The notes: generated by a model not told the origin, from the letters alone. A stretch of DNA of 64,000 nucleotides from Kosakonia radicincitans DSM 16656 (GCF_000280495.2 NZ_CP018016.1:1488001-1552000), one strand, 5' to 3'; positions 40,663 to 50,281 are shown, counted from the first letter of the stretch. Program-made: numbers and translations.

Positions 40663-41616
40663 ATGATCAGCACACTTTTTTACCGCGTTTTGCTGGCTAT
40701 TCCGACCATGTTAGGGGTAGCGGTAATCTGTTTTCTGCTGGTGCAAATCGCGCCGGGCGATCCGCTGGTATCGGTGATGCCGCCGGATGCGTCCGAAGCG
40801 ATGCGCCAGACGCTGATGCAGGCCTACGGTTTTGACAAACCGCTGCCGGTGCAGTTTGTGCACTGGCTGTGGCGGGCGCTGCATGGCGATCTGGGTATGT
40901 CGATCGCTACCGGTCGTCCGGTAATGAGTGAGGTGATGACTGCCGTCACGTACTCATTGCGCCTTGCGCTACTGGCAACGCTGATTGGCTTTGTGCTCGG
41001 TAGCCTGTTTGGTTTTGTCGCGGGCTACTTTCGCAACAGCATTATCGATCGCGTGGCTTCGCTGCTATCGGTCTTCGGCGTCAGCGTGCCGCACTACTGG
41101 CTCGGCATGCTGCTGGTGATTGTGTTCTGCGTCAAGTTTGCGCTACTGCCCGCGACCGGCGGTGGGCCGATTGGCGAAACCGGCTGGCAGTGGGACTGGG
41201 CGCATCTGCAATTTATGCTGCTGCCCGCCGTCACGCTGTCGGTGATCCCCACCGGCATTATCGCCCGTACCGTGCGTTCGCAGGTGGCGGATATCCTGAG
41301 CCAGGAGTTCATCGTCGGGCTGCGCGCACGCGGCCTCAATGAATCACGCATCTTTCTGCATGTAGTGAAAAACGCCGCGCCGACCGCGCTGGCGGTCATG
41401 GGCTTGCAGGTTGGCTACCTGATGGGCGGCTCGATTCTGGTCGAAACGGTCTTTTCATGGCCCGGCACCGGGCTGCTGCTCAATACCGCCATCTTCCAGC
41501 GCGACCTGCCGCTCTTGCAGGGGACGATCTGGGTACTGGCGCTGTTCTTCGTGCTGCTCAATCTGCTGGTGGATGTGCTGCAAACCTCTCTCGATCCGCG
41601 CATTAAGAGGAGCTAA
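40663..41616 (+). CDS. ABC importer permease, DppB-type
   Basis: 317 residues with six membrane helices. DppB/OppB-type N-terminus (RVLLAIPTMLGVAVICFLLVQIAPGDPL) and the EAA-type loop ARGLNESRIFLHVVKNAAPTALAVMGLQ. GAGGAGG site before the ATG. Pairs with the next gene, 2 nt away. Confidence 0.93.
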   Translation: MISTLFYRVLLAIPTMLGVAVICFLLVQIAPGDPLVSVMPPDASEAMRQTLMQAYGFDKPLPVQFVHWLWRALHGDLGMSIATGRPVMSEVMTAVTYSLRLALLATLIGFVLGSLFGFVAGYFRNSIIDRVASLLSVFGVSVPHYWLGMLLVIVFCVKFALLPATGGGPIGETGWQWDWAHLQFMLLPAVTLSVIPTGIIARTVRSQVADILSQEFIVGLRARGLNESRIFLHVVKNAAPTALAVMGLQVGYLMGGSILVETVFSWPGTGLLLNTAIFQRDLPLLQGTIWVLALFFVLLNLLVDVLQTSLDPRIKRS

Positions 41617-41618
41617 CG

Positions 41619-42512
41619 ATGGTGGATAGCGTAACGCCAAAAATCAACGTTGCCGCCGCGCCGGTTGCGGCGACGCAGGGCTACTGGCGCGGTGTGGGCG
41701 CGCGGTTATTGCGCGATCCAACGGGCATGGTAGTCGGAAGCATTATTCTGCTGTTGCTGCTGATGGCACTGTTCGGGCCGTGGCTGATCCTCAAAGATCC
41801 TTACCAGACCTCAATGTTTCTGCGCCTGAAACCGATCGGCACCGAGGGATTCCCGCTCGGTTCCGATGAACTGGGGCGCGACATGCTCTCACGCCTGATC
41901 CTGGGGACGCGCCTGTCGTTGTTTATGGGGATTGTGCCGGTGGTGTTCGCCTTTTTTATCGGCGGCGCCATCGGGATTATCGCCGGTTATGCCGGCGGGA
42001 AAACCAACACCCTGATCATGCGCACCATAGATATTTTCTACGCCTTTCCATCGGTGTTGCTGGCGATTGCGCTCTCCGGCGCGATGGGCGCTGGCATTGG
42101 CAATGCGCTGCTTTCGCTGACGCTGGTGTTTGTGCCGCAAGTGGCGCGCATTGCCGAAAGCGTTACCGCGCAGGTGCGACATATGGATTATGTCGATGCT
42201 GCCCGCGCCACCGGTGCCAGTGCGTTCACCATTATTCGTGTGCAGGTGCTGGGCAATGTGCTAGGGCCGATTTTCGTCTTCTCTACCGGCCTGATTTCCG
42301 TCTGCATGATCCTCGCCTCCGGCTTGTCGTTTCTCGGCCTTGGCGTGCGTCCGCCGGAACCGGAATGGGGATTGATGCTCAACACGCTGCGCACCGCCAT
42401 TTATACCCAGCCGTGGGTGGCGGCGCTGCCGGGAATGATGATTTTTATCACCTCCATCTCGTTTAACGTTCTGGCGGATCGCCTGCGCGCCGCCATGGCG
42501 ATCAAGGAGTAA
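41619..42512 (+). CDS. ABC importer permease, DppC-type
   Basis: 297 residues. Cytoplasmic N-terminus, then the OppC_N segment (LLRDPTGMVVGSIILLLLLMALFGPWL), FPLGSDELGRDMLSRLILGTRLSL and the loop DAARATGASAFTIIRVQVLGNVLGPI. Partner of the upstream permease. Confidence 0.93.
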   Translation: MVDSVTPKINVAAAPVAATQGYWRGVGARLLRDPTGMVVGSIILLLLLMALFGPWLILKDPYQTSMFLRLKPIGTEGFPLGSDELGRDMLSRLILGTRLSLFMGIVPVVFAFFIGGAIGIIAGYAGGKTNTLIMRTIDIFYAFPSVLLAIALSGAMGAGIGNALLSLTLVFVPQVARIAESVTAQVRHMDYVDAARATGASAFTIIRVQVLGNVLGPIFVFSTGLISVCMILASGLSFLGLGVRPPEPEWGLMLNTLRTAIYTQPWVAALPGMMIFITSISFNVLADRLRAAMAIKE

Positions 42513-42516
42513 CAGC

Positions 42517-43560
42517 ATGCAACCTTTTATCAATGTCGATATTGGCGGCCCGGCGCAGCCGCTGCTGCGGGTGAACAATCTGCTGAAGCATTTTCACCTC
42601 GGCGTGCGTAAAGGCCATGACGTGGTGCAGGCGGTGGATAACGTCAGCTTCGAAGTGCACAAAGGGGAAACTCTCGGCGTGGTGGGGGAGTCCGGCTGCG
42701 GGAAATCAACCACCGCCCGGTTACTGATGCAACTGCTGACGCAGGACAGCGGCGAACTGGTGTTTGATGGCGAGGCTGTTGGTTCGTCGCGCTTGCCGCT
42801 GAAAGCCTATCGTCGCCAGGTGCAGATGGTGTTTCAGGACAGTTACGCCTCGCTGAACCCGCGTATGACCATGGAAGAGAGCATCGCCTTTGGCCAGCAG
42901 GTACACGGCATCAGTCGCAAAGAGGCCAATGAATATGCCCGCTATCTGTTGGCGCATGTTGGGCTGGAGCCTGCGCGGTTTGCGCATCGCTATCCGCACG
43001 CTTTATCCGGCGGTCAGCGCCAGCGCGTCAATATTGCCCGCGCGCTGGCAATGAAACCCCGGCTGGTGATCCTCGACGAAGCGGTTTCCGCGCTGGATAA
43101 ATCCGTGGAAGCGCAGGTGCTGCAACTGTTGCAGGAGTTAAAACGCACCCTCGATCTTACCTATGTGTTTATCAGCCACGATCTGCACGTGGTGCGCTGG
43201 CTGTCGGATCGCATTCTGGTGATGTACCTCGGCGAAGTGGTGGAAATTGGCCCATCGGAAGCGCTGTTTACCGCTTCCGCACACCCTTATACCCGCGCGT
43301 TACTCAGCTCGATGCCGTCGATGGACCCGCATAACCGCACCGAGGTTTCACCGCTTTCCGGCGATCCGCCAAGCCCCATTTCACCGCCTGCGGGCTGCCG
43401 TTTTCACACCCGCTGCCCGCACGCCAAAGCGGTCTGTTCGCAGGTGAAACCGCAACTGGCGCTGGTCGGCGAGGCGCATCAAAGTGCCTGCCTGATGGCG
43501 CAGCCGGATTCGCCCTGGCACCGGGATATTCCGCTACAGGAGGTGAGTGATGTCGCATGA
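42517..43560 (+). CDS. ABC importer ATPase, OppF/DppF-type
   Basis: 347 residues. Walker A GESGCGKST (~50), LSGGQRQRVNIARAL signature, Walker B LVILDEAVSALD, then the C-terminal oligopeptide-transporter domain with Cys-containing GCRFHTRCPHAKAVC. Note Glu-Ala in Walker B (DEAVSALD rather than DEPTSALD), as in many OppF proteins. Overlaps the next ATPase by 11 nt. Confidence 0.92.
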   Translation: MQPFINVDIGGPAQPLLRVNNLLKHFHLGVRKGHDVVQAVDNVSFEVHKGETLGVVGESGCGKSTTARLLMQLLTQDSGELVFDGEAVGSSRLPLKAYRRQVQMVFQDSYASLNPRMTMEESIAFGQQVHGISRKEANEYARYLLAHVGLEPARFAHRYPHALSGGQRQRVNIARALAMKPRLVILDEAVSALDKSVEAQVLQLLQELKRTLDLTYVFISHDLHVVRWLSDRILVMYLGEVVEIGPSEALFTASAHPYTRALLSSMPSMDPHNRTEVSPLSGDPPSPISPPAGCRFHTRCPHAKAVCSQVKPQLALVGEAHQSACLMAQPDSPWHRDIPLQEVSDVA

Positions 43561-44560
43561 AGCGTTCGTCCATATTCGCGATCTTCGCGTCGAGTTTCGC
43601 CGTGACGGGCAGACCGTCAATGCGGTCAACGGTGTTTCGTTTGATGTCCGCAAAGGCGAAGTGATGGCGCTGATTGGCGAATCCGGCTCCGGTAAAAGCG
43701 TCACCCTGCGGGCCTTGATGCGCCTGCATCCGCCGCAGAGCAGCCGGCTTAGCGGCACGATGAATGTCGGCGGTGCAGCGGTGCTGGAGATGAACAGCCG
43801 CCAGTTGCGCCACTATCGCGGGAAAATCTGCGCGATGATTTTCCAGGAGCCGCTGCTGGCGTTTGACCCGGTTTACACCATCGGCCAACAAATTGTGGAA
43901 GGTTTGCAGCGTCACGAAGGGCTGGCGCGCAATGATGCGAAAGCGCGGGCGCTGGAGGCGTTGCGCCAGGTGCGTATTCCCAGCCCGGAGCGTCGTCTTG
44001 AGGCCTATCCGCATGAGATGTCCGGCGGCATGCGCCAGAGGGCGATGATTGCGCTGGCGCTCTCCTGCAACCCGGAACTGCTGCTGGCCGATGAACCGAC
44101 CACCGCGCTGGATGCCACCGTGCAGATCCAGATCCTGATCCTATTGCGCGAGCAGCAAAAACTGCGCGATTTGTCGATTATCTTCGTCACCCACGACATT
44201 GGTGCGGCGGTGGAGATCGCCGATCGGGTGGCAGTGATGTACGCCGGGCGCATCGTGGAAGAAGCGCCGATTGCCGATATCCTCGCGCAGCCGCGCCATC
44301 CCTACACCCGCGTACTGCTCGGCAGCCGCCCGAAAGAGGGGCTGAAAAAGGGCGATGTGCTGCACTGCATTCCCGGCTCGCCGCCGGATCTGGCCGCTCT
44401 GCCGCCGGGGTGCGCCTTTGCCGCTCGTTGTCCTCACGCGCAGTCTGCCTGTCACCAGCAACAACCCGTTACGGAACAGGTTGCTGAACGCCATGTGGTC
44501 AGTTGCCACCGCTGGCGCGAACTGACAACCGACATCACACCACAGCAGGCATTCGCCTGA
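43550..44560 (+). CDS. ABC importer ATPase, OppD/DppD-type
   Basis: 336 residues. Walker A GESGSGKS, signature MSGGMRQRAMIALAL, Walker B LLLADEPTTALD, switch VTHDIGAAVEIADR, and the C-terminal GCAFAARCPHAQSAC motif (4Fe-4S-like Cys set typical of DppD). The order F-type before D-type is reversed relative to the dpp operon. ATG 43550 lies in the end of the previous gene. Confidence 0.92.
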   Translation: MSHEAFVHIRDLRVEFRRDGQTVNAVNGVSFDVRKGEVMALIGESGSGKSVTLRALMRLHPPQSSRLSGTMNVGGAAVLEMNSRQLRHYRGKICAMIFQEPLLAFDPVYTIGQQIVEGLQRHEGLARNDAKARALEALRQVRIPSPERRLEAYPHEMSGGMRQRAMIALALSCNPELLLADEPTTALDATVQIQILILLREQQKLRDLSIIFVTHDIGAAVEIADRVAVMYAGRIVEEAPIADILAQPRHPYTRVLLGSRPKEGLKKGDVLHCIPGSPPDLAALPPGCAFAARCPHAQSACHQQQPVTEQVAERHVVSCHRWRELTTDITPQQAFA

Positions 44561-44575
44561 AACCGGGGAGGTAAC

Positions 44576-45745
44576 ATGCAGGACCCACGGGCTTTTATGC
44601 CTTATCCTTTCGTCGCTGTGCCGCAGGCGGAAAGCGGCCCGCTGAGCGGCCTGACGTTTGCCGCAAAAGATCTGTTTGATGTCGCAGGCTATCCCACGGG
44701 TGGCGGCAACCCGCACGTGCTTGCCGCCTCGGGCATCAAGACCACCACTGCGCCCGCCGTGCAAATGCTGCTGGACGGCGGGGCGCGGTTTGTTGGCAAA
44801 ACCCACACCAGCGAACTGGCCTATTCGATGAGCGGCCATAACATCCATTACGGTACGCCACGCAATGGCGCGGCACCGCTGCGCATTCCTGGCGGCTCGT
44901 CGTCCGGCTCGGCCTCGGCGGTCTCCAATGGTCTGTGTGATATTGCGCTCGGTACCGACACTGGCGGTTCGGTACGCACGCCTGCCAGCTATTGCGGCCT
45001 GTTTGGTCTGCGCCCAACCCACGGGCGCATTTCGCTGGCAGGCTGCCAGCCGCTGTGTGCCACCATGGACACCTGTGGGTTCTTCGCCCGCACGCCGCAG
45101 GCCTTTAGCGCAGCGGCCAGTTGCCTGCTCGGTGACGACACCTTCACGCCTGCGCAGATCGAACTGGCCTGCCATGAAGCGCTGTTTGCCGCGCTCCCGC
45201 CGCATAGCCAGCAGGCGCTGTTGCCGGTACGGGAAAAACTCGCGCAGCACTTTGGTGAGATCGCCTTGCTGGATGCGCCGCTGCCGGAGCGCGAAGCCGT
45301 TTACACCGCGTTTCGCCAGATTCAGGGCTATGAAGCCTGGCAATCACAGGGACACAACATTGAAAGGCTGGGCATGCAACTGGGGCCGGATGTGGCGGAG
45401 CGCTTTGCGTACGGCAAAGCGGTCACGGAGGCGGAATTCGCTGCGGCGTGCCAGCTTCGCGAAGCCTTTACGGCCTGGTGGCAGACGCAACTGGGCGATC
45501 GCATTCTGTTGCTGCCAACCGTGCCGGATGCGGCACCATTATTAACGGCCGCGCCAGAAGAGATCGAAGCCACGCGGCGCATCTCGCACGACCTGTTGCT
45601 GATCGCGGTGTTGACCCGTCGCCCGCAGGTCAATATTCCGGTGACGACGATTGACGGCGCGCCGCTGGGGATTTCACTCATCGGCCCGTGCGGCAGCGAT
45701 GCGCTGCTGGTGTCGATGGCCACCACCTTTATGCAGGAGAAATAA
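44576..45745 (+). CDS. Amidase signature-family hydrolase
   Basis: 389 residues. Ser-cisSer-Lys triad is visible: Lys31 in FAAKDLFDVAG, the signature PGGSSSGSASAVSNG (~106-120) with the cis-Ser, and nucleophile Ser132 in GTDTGGSVRTP. Cytoplasmic. Hydrolyses amides or ureido groups to release ammonia; the exact substrate is unknown (AtzE-, allophanate- or mandelamide-type relatives all share this architecture). GGGGAGG site; overlaps nothing and is followed 1 nt later by the next hydrolase. Confidence 0.88.
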   Translation: MQDPRAFMPYPFVAVPQAESGPLSGLTFAAKDLFDVAGYPTGGGNPHVLAASGIKTTTAPAVQMLLDGGARFVGKTHTSELAYSMSGHNIHYGTPRNGAAPLRIPGGSSSGSASAVSNGLCDIALGTDTGGSVRTPASYCGLFGLRPTHGRISLAGCQPLCATMDTCGFFARTPQAFSAAASCLLGDDTFTPAQIELACHEALFAALPPHSQQALLPVREKLAQHFGEIALLDAPLPEREAVYTAFRQIQGYEAWQSQGHNIERLGMQLGPDVAERFAYGKAVTEAEFAAACQLREAFTAWWQTQLGDRILLLPTVPDAAPLLTAAPEEIEATRRISHDLLLIAVLTRRPQVNIPVTTIDGAPLGISLIGPCGSDALLVSMATTFMQEK

Positions 45746-45746
45746 G

Positions 45747-47015
45747 ATGACAAGCGAAGTTTTGCACAGCCACGCGCTGACGCTGAGCGACTGCCGGGTT
45801 AACGGCGAGCGGTTATGGGATTCTCTGATGGAACTGGCGAAAATCGGCGCGACGCCAAAAGGTGGTTGCTGTCGCCTGACGTTAACCGATCTCGACCGGC
45901 AGGGGCGCGATTTGGTGATTGGCTGGGGCAAAGCCGCCGGGCTGAGTATCACCATCGATAAAATCGGCAACGTGTTTATGCGCCGCGAAGGGCGCAACCC
46001 GAACCTGCCGCCAATTGTGGCGGGCAGCCATATCGACACGCAACCGACCGGCGGAAAATTCGACGGTAACTTTGGCGTGCTGGCCGCGCTGGAAGTGGTG
46101 CGCACGCTCAATGATTTGCAGATTGAAACCGAGCATCCGCTGGAAGTGGTGTTCTGGACCAATGAAGAAGGCTCGCGTTTTGTGCCAGTGATGATGGGTT
46201 CCGGCGTCTTTGCTGGCGTTTTCCCGCTGGAGAAAATCTACGCTGCCACCGATGCCGAAGGCAAAACCGTGCGGCAAGAGCTGGAGAAGATTGGCTACAT
46301 TGGCGAGCAGACACCGGGTAATCATCCGCTGGCAGCCTACTTTGAAGCGCATATTGAACAGGGGCCGATTCTGGAAGAAGAGGACAAAGTGATCGGCGTG
46401 GTGCAGGGCGTACTGGGCATCCGCTGGTATGACTGCACCGTCACGGGGATGGAATCCCACGCCGGGCCAACGCCGATGCACCTGCGGCAGGATGCGTTGC
46501 AGGTGGCGACGCGCATTATGCAGGAAGTGGTGGCGATTGCCGGGCGCAGCGAGCAGGGGCGCGGTACGGTAGGTATGGTGCAGGTGCACCCGAACAGCCG
46601 CAACGTGGTGCCAGGCGAAGTGAAATTCTCCGTGGATATGCGCAACATCAGCGATGCCGCTGTCGATGAGATGGACGCGCAACTGCGCGCTTTTACCGCC
46701 AAAGTGGCACAGGAAACGGGGCTGGGCGTCACGCTGGAGCAGGTCAGCCACTATCCGGCCGCGCCGTTTGACGCGCAGTGCCAGCAGGCGATTGGCCGCG
46801 CGGCGCAGCAGCTTGGTTATCCGTCACGCCCGATTGTCTCTGGCGCTGGTCACGATGCGGTTTATATGAGTTACCTTGCGCCGACCGGAATGATCTTTAT
46901 TCCCTGCAAAGACGGCATCAGCCATAACGAAATTGAGTATGCCTCGCCGGAACATGTTACTGCCGGAGCGAATGTGCTGCTGCAGGTGATGATGGAGTAC
47001 GCGAAAGCACCGTGA
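45747..47015 (+). CDS. Zn-dependent hydrolase, N-carbamoyl-L-amino acid hydrolase / allantoate amidohydrolase family (M20)
   Basis: 422 residues from ATG 45747. Metal ligands are visible: AGSHIDTQPTGGKFDGNFG (His, Asp), NEEGSRF (Glu-Glu), FEAHIEQGPILE (His) and the C-terminal SGAGHDAVYM...HNEIEY (His). The family removes carbamoyl groups from N-carbamoyl amino acids, ureidopropionate or allantoate, yielding ammonia and CO2. Together with the amidase and importer it forms a catabolic operon for a nitrogenous compound (inference). Confidence 0.9.
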   Translation: MTSEVLHSHALTLSDCRVNGERLWDSLMELAKIGATPKGGCCRLTLTDLDRQGRDLVIGWGKAAGLSITIDKIGNVFMRREGRNPNLPPIVAGSHIDTQPTGGKFDGNFGVLAALEVVRTLNDLQIETEHPLEVVFWTNEEGSRFVPVMMGSGVFAGVFPLEKIYAATDAEGKTVRQELEKIGYIGEQTPGNHPLAAYFEAHIEQGPILEEEDKVIGVVQGVLGIRWYDCTVTGMESHAGPTPMHLRQDALQVATRIMQEVVAIAGRSEQGRGTVGMVQVHPNSRNVVPGEVKFSVDMRNISDAAVDEMDAQLRAFTAKVAQETGLGVTLEQVSHYPAAPFDAQCQQAIGRAAQQLGYPSRPIVSGAGHDAVYMSYLAPTGMIFIPCKDGISHNEIEYASPEHVTAGANVLLQVMMEYAKAP

Positions 47016-47016
47016 G

Positions 47017-47042
47017 AAAACCGCCCTCATTGGGGCGGTTTA
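47017..47042. terminator. Bidirectional terminator between carbamoylase and MocR genes
   Basis: 9-bp perfect stem AAACCGCCC / GGGCGGTTT with a 6-nt loop, flanked by A and T bases. It overlaps the MocR stop codon at 47040. Confidence 0.75.
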
Positions 47043-48512
47043 GCAGAACTGCTCAAGCTGCCCGCGCAGGACTTCCACACCGGGGGCAATGGCCTGCGGG
47101 TTAATGGCGTGAAAGCCCATGCGGAAGAAGTTATCCGGCGGCGCGGCATTGAGAAAATGGCGCGCGCCAGGTTCAATCAGTACGCCCGCATGCGCGGCCC
47201 GCCAGGTCAGTTGCTGCGTGCTGATATGCTCCGGCGTGCGCAGCCAGAACGCGTTGGCATGCTCGCTGCCGTCCATCATCTGGCACTCCGGTAAAAAGGT
47301 GCGCAGTGCATTGTACAAGCTGTCCCAGCGGCGAGCGGAATCCTCGTGGTAGCGGCGCAAATGGGTTTCGTAGTGCCCCTGAGCGAGGAAATGCGCCATC
47401 TGATACTGAATATTGGTCGGTGGATGGCGATACACCAGACGGCGCAGCGCGCGCGCCTCATCAATAATCTCCGGCGCCGCAACCATAAATCCAAGGCGCA
47501 GCCCCGGCGACAGCGCTTTCGACAGGCTGCTGACGTAGATTACCCGTCCGCTGCGATCGCTGGCTTTCAGCGCGGGCAGCGGGTTCTGCATAAAGTTACT
47601 TTCCGAGTCGTAATCATCTTCAATCACCACCGCATCGTGGCGGGTGGCGTATTCCAGCAACTGCGTGCGCCGCGCTTTGCTCATCGTCACCCCGGTCGGT
47701 ACCTGATGGCCCGGCGTCACGTAGTAGTAGTCGCAGGGCGTTTCATCGAGCACCAGCCCTTCGCTGTCTACCGGGTGCGGCACAATCTGCGTATCGCTTA
47801 ATAAAAAGGTGTTGATGGCTTCGCGAAAACTGGGGTTTTCCACCGCCACGCGGGTTTCCTCAGACATCAGCAGGCGCGTCAGCAGGTAGAGCGCATTTTG
47901 CGAGCCAAGGGTAATCAGAATCTCATCCGGCGCGGCGACAATGCCGCGTTTGGGCAGCACGCGTGTGCGGATCTGCTCAACCAGCATCGGCACATCCTGG
48001 TCGATATGGTCAATCACCCAGGCCGGATCGCGCACGCCGCCATGCAGCCAGTTCGCCGCCGCGCGCCAGGTGGCGAGGGGAAACTGCTGGGTATCGGGCT
48101 GGCCGTAGATAAACGGGTAGCGGTAATGCATCCAGCCAGCGGGTTTGAGAATCGACTCCTGCTGGCTGGGGGTAATTTTCAGGCGATTGCCCCATCGTGG
48201 TGCATCGCCCTCGCATTCGGGTGCAGCCGCGACACTCTGCCCACTCGCCGGGCCAGCGGAGTAGTAATCCGGATGCAGGTAGTAACCACTGCGCGGGCGG
48301 CTAACCAGGTAGCCCTCGTTGACCAGGCTTTCAAACACCAGCGCCGTGGTATTGCGCGAGACGCCAAGCTGGCTGGCGAGCTGTCGGCAGGAAGGGAGAG
48401 GGGTATCAGCCGGGAAAATACCGCTCAGAATGGCATTGACCAGCGATTCGCGAACTTGCTCCTGAAGTCCACGCCGGGCATCAAAATTTACGTTCAGTAG
48501 ATGGCGAATCAT
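47040..48512 (-). CDS. MocR-family regulator (GntR HTH fused to class I aminotransferase domain)
   Basis: 490 residues. N-terminal winged HTH (residues ~12-78, LQEQVRESLVNAILSGIFPADTPLPSCRQLASQLGVSRNTT), a linker, then a PLP fold-type I aminotransferase domain (~120-485) with VIEDDYDSE and SSLSKALSPGLRLGF, the latter holding the PLP-binding Lys. MocR proteins sense PLP or amino compounds and often control adjacent amine/amino acid pathways (PdxR, GabR, TauR). It is divergent from the amino acid ABC operon, the likely target. Confidence 0.9.
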   Translation of the reverse strand: MIRHLLNVNFDARRGLQEQVRESLVNAILSGIFPADTPLPSCRQLASQLGVSRNTTALVFESLVNEGYLVSRPRSGYYLHPDYYSAGPASGQSVAAAPECEGDAPRWGNRLKITPSQQESILKPAGWMHYRYPFIYGQPDTQQFPLATWRAAANWLHGGVRDPAWVIDHIDQDVPMLVEQIRTRVLPKRGIVAAPDEILITLGSQNALYLLTRLLMSEETRVAVENPSFREAINTFLLSDTQIVPHPVDSEGLVLDETPCDYYYVTPGHQVPTGVTMSKARRTQLLEYATRHDAVVIEDDYDSESNFMQNPLPALKASDRSGRVIYVSSLSKALSPGLRLGFMVAAPEIIDEARALRRLVYRHPPTNIQYQMAHFLAQGHYETHLRRYHEDSARRWDSLYNALRTFLPECQMMDGSEHANAFWLRTPEHISTQQLTWRAAHAGVLIEPGARHFLNAAPPDNFFRMGFHAINPQAIAPGVEVLRGQLEQFC

Positions 48513-48673
48513 GCTGCACTCCTCTCGATATATCTTCTACAGGAGTTGAGCAAGTTTCATACCAGATTCCGGCAAACTGACACATCCATTTGCAAAAACT
48601 GGCTCTATTCAGAAGCGACTTTGCCTCCCTATTGTAAAAACGCAGTCACAAAACGTCGGGCGAGTTCCTGTTT

Positions 48674-48689
48674 CGGCATATATCTTGCA
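48674..48689 (+). promoter_or_regulatory. sigma54-like promoter before the amino acid ABC operon
   Basis: CGGCATATATCTTGCA against TGGCACG-N4-TTGCW, with -24 GG and -12 GC correctly spaced, 57 nt before the start. Shares the ATATCTTGC stretch with the promoter at 38939. Confidence 0.5.
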
Positions 48690-48745
48690 AAGCTTCCGGC
48701 ACCCCTGGAATGTACCGGTCTGGCAAATTAAATAAGGGTGGAGAG

Positions 48746-49594
48746 ATGAAAAAAGTATTCGGCAAATATTGTCTTGCAGCCATGATCTCTTTGGCATTTT
48801 CATTACACGCAGTGGCAGCGGATTTACCTGAAATTGAAAAATCCGGCACGATGAAAGTCGCGACCGAAGATGATTATGCGCCGTTTAACTTTATGAATAA
48901 CGGCCAGACGGATGGTTTTAACAAGGACATGCTTGAAGAGCTGCGTAAATACGCAAAATTCAATATCAACCAAAGTATTCTGCCGTGGACCGGATTACTC
49001 GCAGCGGTCTCCACCGGGCAATATGATATGGCTCTCACTGGCGCGGTAATTACCGACGAACGCCTCAATGTATTTAATTTCACTCCGCCGTGGGCCTCCG
49101 CGCAGCACTATTTTGTGAAACGCGCAGATGACAAAACGTTAAATACCATTGCCGATCTCAGCGGTAAAAAAGTGGGCGTTCAGGCGGGCAGCGCACTGCT
49201 GGCGCGTTTGCCGGAACTGAAAGCGATGCTGGAAAAAGTAGGCGGTAAACTTGGCCCGGTCGTTGAGTATCAATCCTACCCGGAAGCCTATGCTGACCTG
49301 GCGAACAAACGTGTCGATTACGTGATCAACGTGGTGATTTCGGTGAACGACCTGGTGAAAGCGAAGCCGAAAGTGTTCGCCAAAGGGCTGGCAGTTTCTG
49401 GCCCTGGCTATATGGCCTGGCCAATCCCGAAAAACTCGCCGGAACTGCTGAAGTTCATGACCGGGTTTATGAATCATATGACCGAAACCGGCAAGCTGAC
49501 TGAGTTGCAGAAAAAATGGTTCGGTGAGACCTACGAGTTGCCGAAAGAACCGATCACCAGCGCCGATCAGTTCCACAAGTTAGCCGGTCTGTAA
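48746..49594 (+). CDS. Polar amino acid ABC importer, periplasmic binding protein
   Basis: 282 residues. Signal peptide MKKVFGKYCLAAMISLAFSLHAVAA, then the SBP_bac_3 signature (GTMKVATEDDYAPFNFMNNGQTDGFNKDMLEEL) and WTGLLAAVSTGQYDMALTGAVITDERL. Family binds amino acids or related amines; the ligand is unknown. Followed by two permeases and an ATPase. Confidence 0.9.
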   Translation: MKKVFGKYCLAAMISLAFSLHAVAADLPEIEKSGTMKVATEDDYAPFNFMNNGQTDGFNKDMLEELRKYAKFNINQSILPWTGLLAAVSTGQYDMALTGAVITDERLNVFNFTPPWASAQHYFVKRADDKTLNTIADLSGKKVGVQAGSALLARLPELKAMLEKVGGKLGPVVEYQSYPEAYADLANKRVDYVINVVISVNDLVKAKPKVFAKGLAVSGPGYMAWPIPKNSPELLKFMTGFMNHMTETGKLTELQKKWFGETYELPKEPITSADQFHKLAGL

Positions 49595-49639
49595 GTGTAA
49601 CGCGGCGGGGCACCGCCGCACGTTTTAACAGGAGGGAAC

Positions 49640-50281
49640 ATGGACTTAATCTCGTGGCAGTTATTGATTGAAGGCGCATGGACGACCCTCTGGATCTCTT
49701 GCGTGGCGATTGCTTTCGGCGTGGTGATTGGCCTGGTGATCGCCTTTATCCGCATGATGAAGATCCCGGTTATTGATCAGTTATTGGTGGTCTACATCAG
49801 CCTGGCTCGCGCGACGCCGCTGGTGACGCTGGTGCTGTTTCTGTTTTTATCGCTGCCGACGCTCGGCATTAATCTCGATAAAACGCCCGCTGCTATTCTG
49901 GCGCTGACGTTGAATACCTCGGCATTTAACGCTGAAATCTGGCGCAACGCATTTCGTAATTTCCCGCGTGAGCAGCGGGAAGCGGCAGAATCCGTCGGTA
50001 TGCGCCGCTGGACCTATTTCCGGCAAATCATGCTGCCGCAGATGTGGATTGAAAGCCTGCCTGCGCTGGTCAACGAGATGTCGTTCCTGATTAAAGGTAG
50101 CCCGGCAATTGCGATCATCGGTGTGGTGGATTTAACCCGCGTAACCAACCGCATTTCCTCGGTGACCTATGAACCGCTGTCGCCGATCCTGGCCGCCGGG
50201 TTGTTGTACGTCATTATTATCGGTCTGCTGCTGAAGTTGCAGGGCGCGGCCGAACGTAAAGCGAAGCGCCTGGCGCGATAA
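49640..50281 (+). CDS. Amino acid ABC importer permease (HisM/GlnP family), first
   Basis: 213 residues with a GGAGGG site before the ATG. Five hydrophobic helices; HEAA loop EQREAAESVGMRRWTYFRQIMLPQMW. Forms the channel with the second permease. Confidence 0.92.
   Translation: MDLISWQLLIEGAWTTLWISCVAIAFGVVIGLVIAFIRMMKIPVIDQLLVVYISLARATPLVTLVLFLFLSLPTLGINLDKTPAAILALTLNTSAFNAEIWRNAFRNFPREQREAAESVGMRRWTYFRQIMLPQMWIESLPALVNEMSFLIKGSPAIAIIGVVDLTRVTNRISSVTYEPLSPILAAGLLYVIIIGLLLKLQGAAERKAKRLAR

Noticed and set aside
44141..45343. 400-residue minus-strand open frame opposite ABC ATPase and amidase
   Set aside because: It crosses two well-supported plus-strand genes and has low-complexity Arg/Gly-rich sequence typical of GC-rich shadows.
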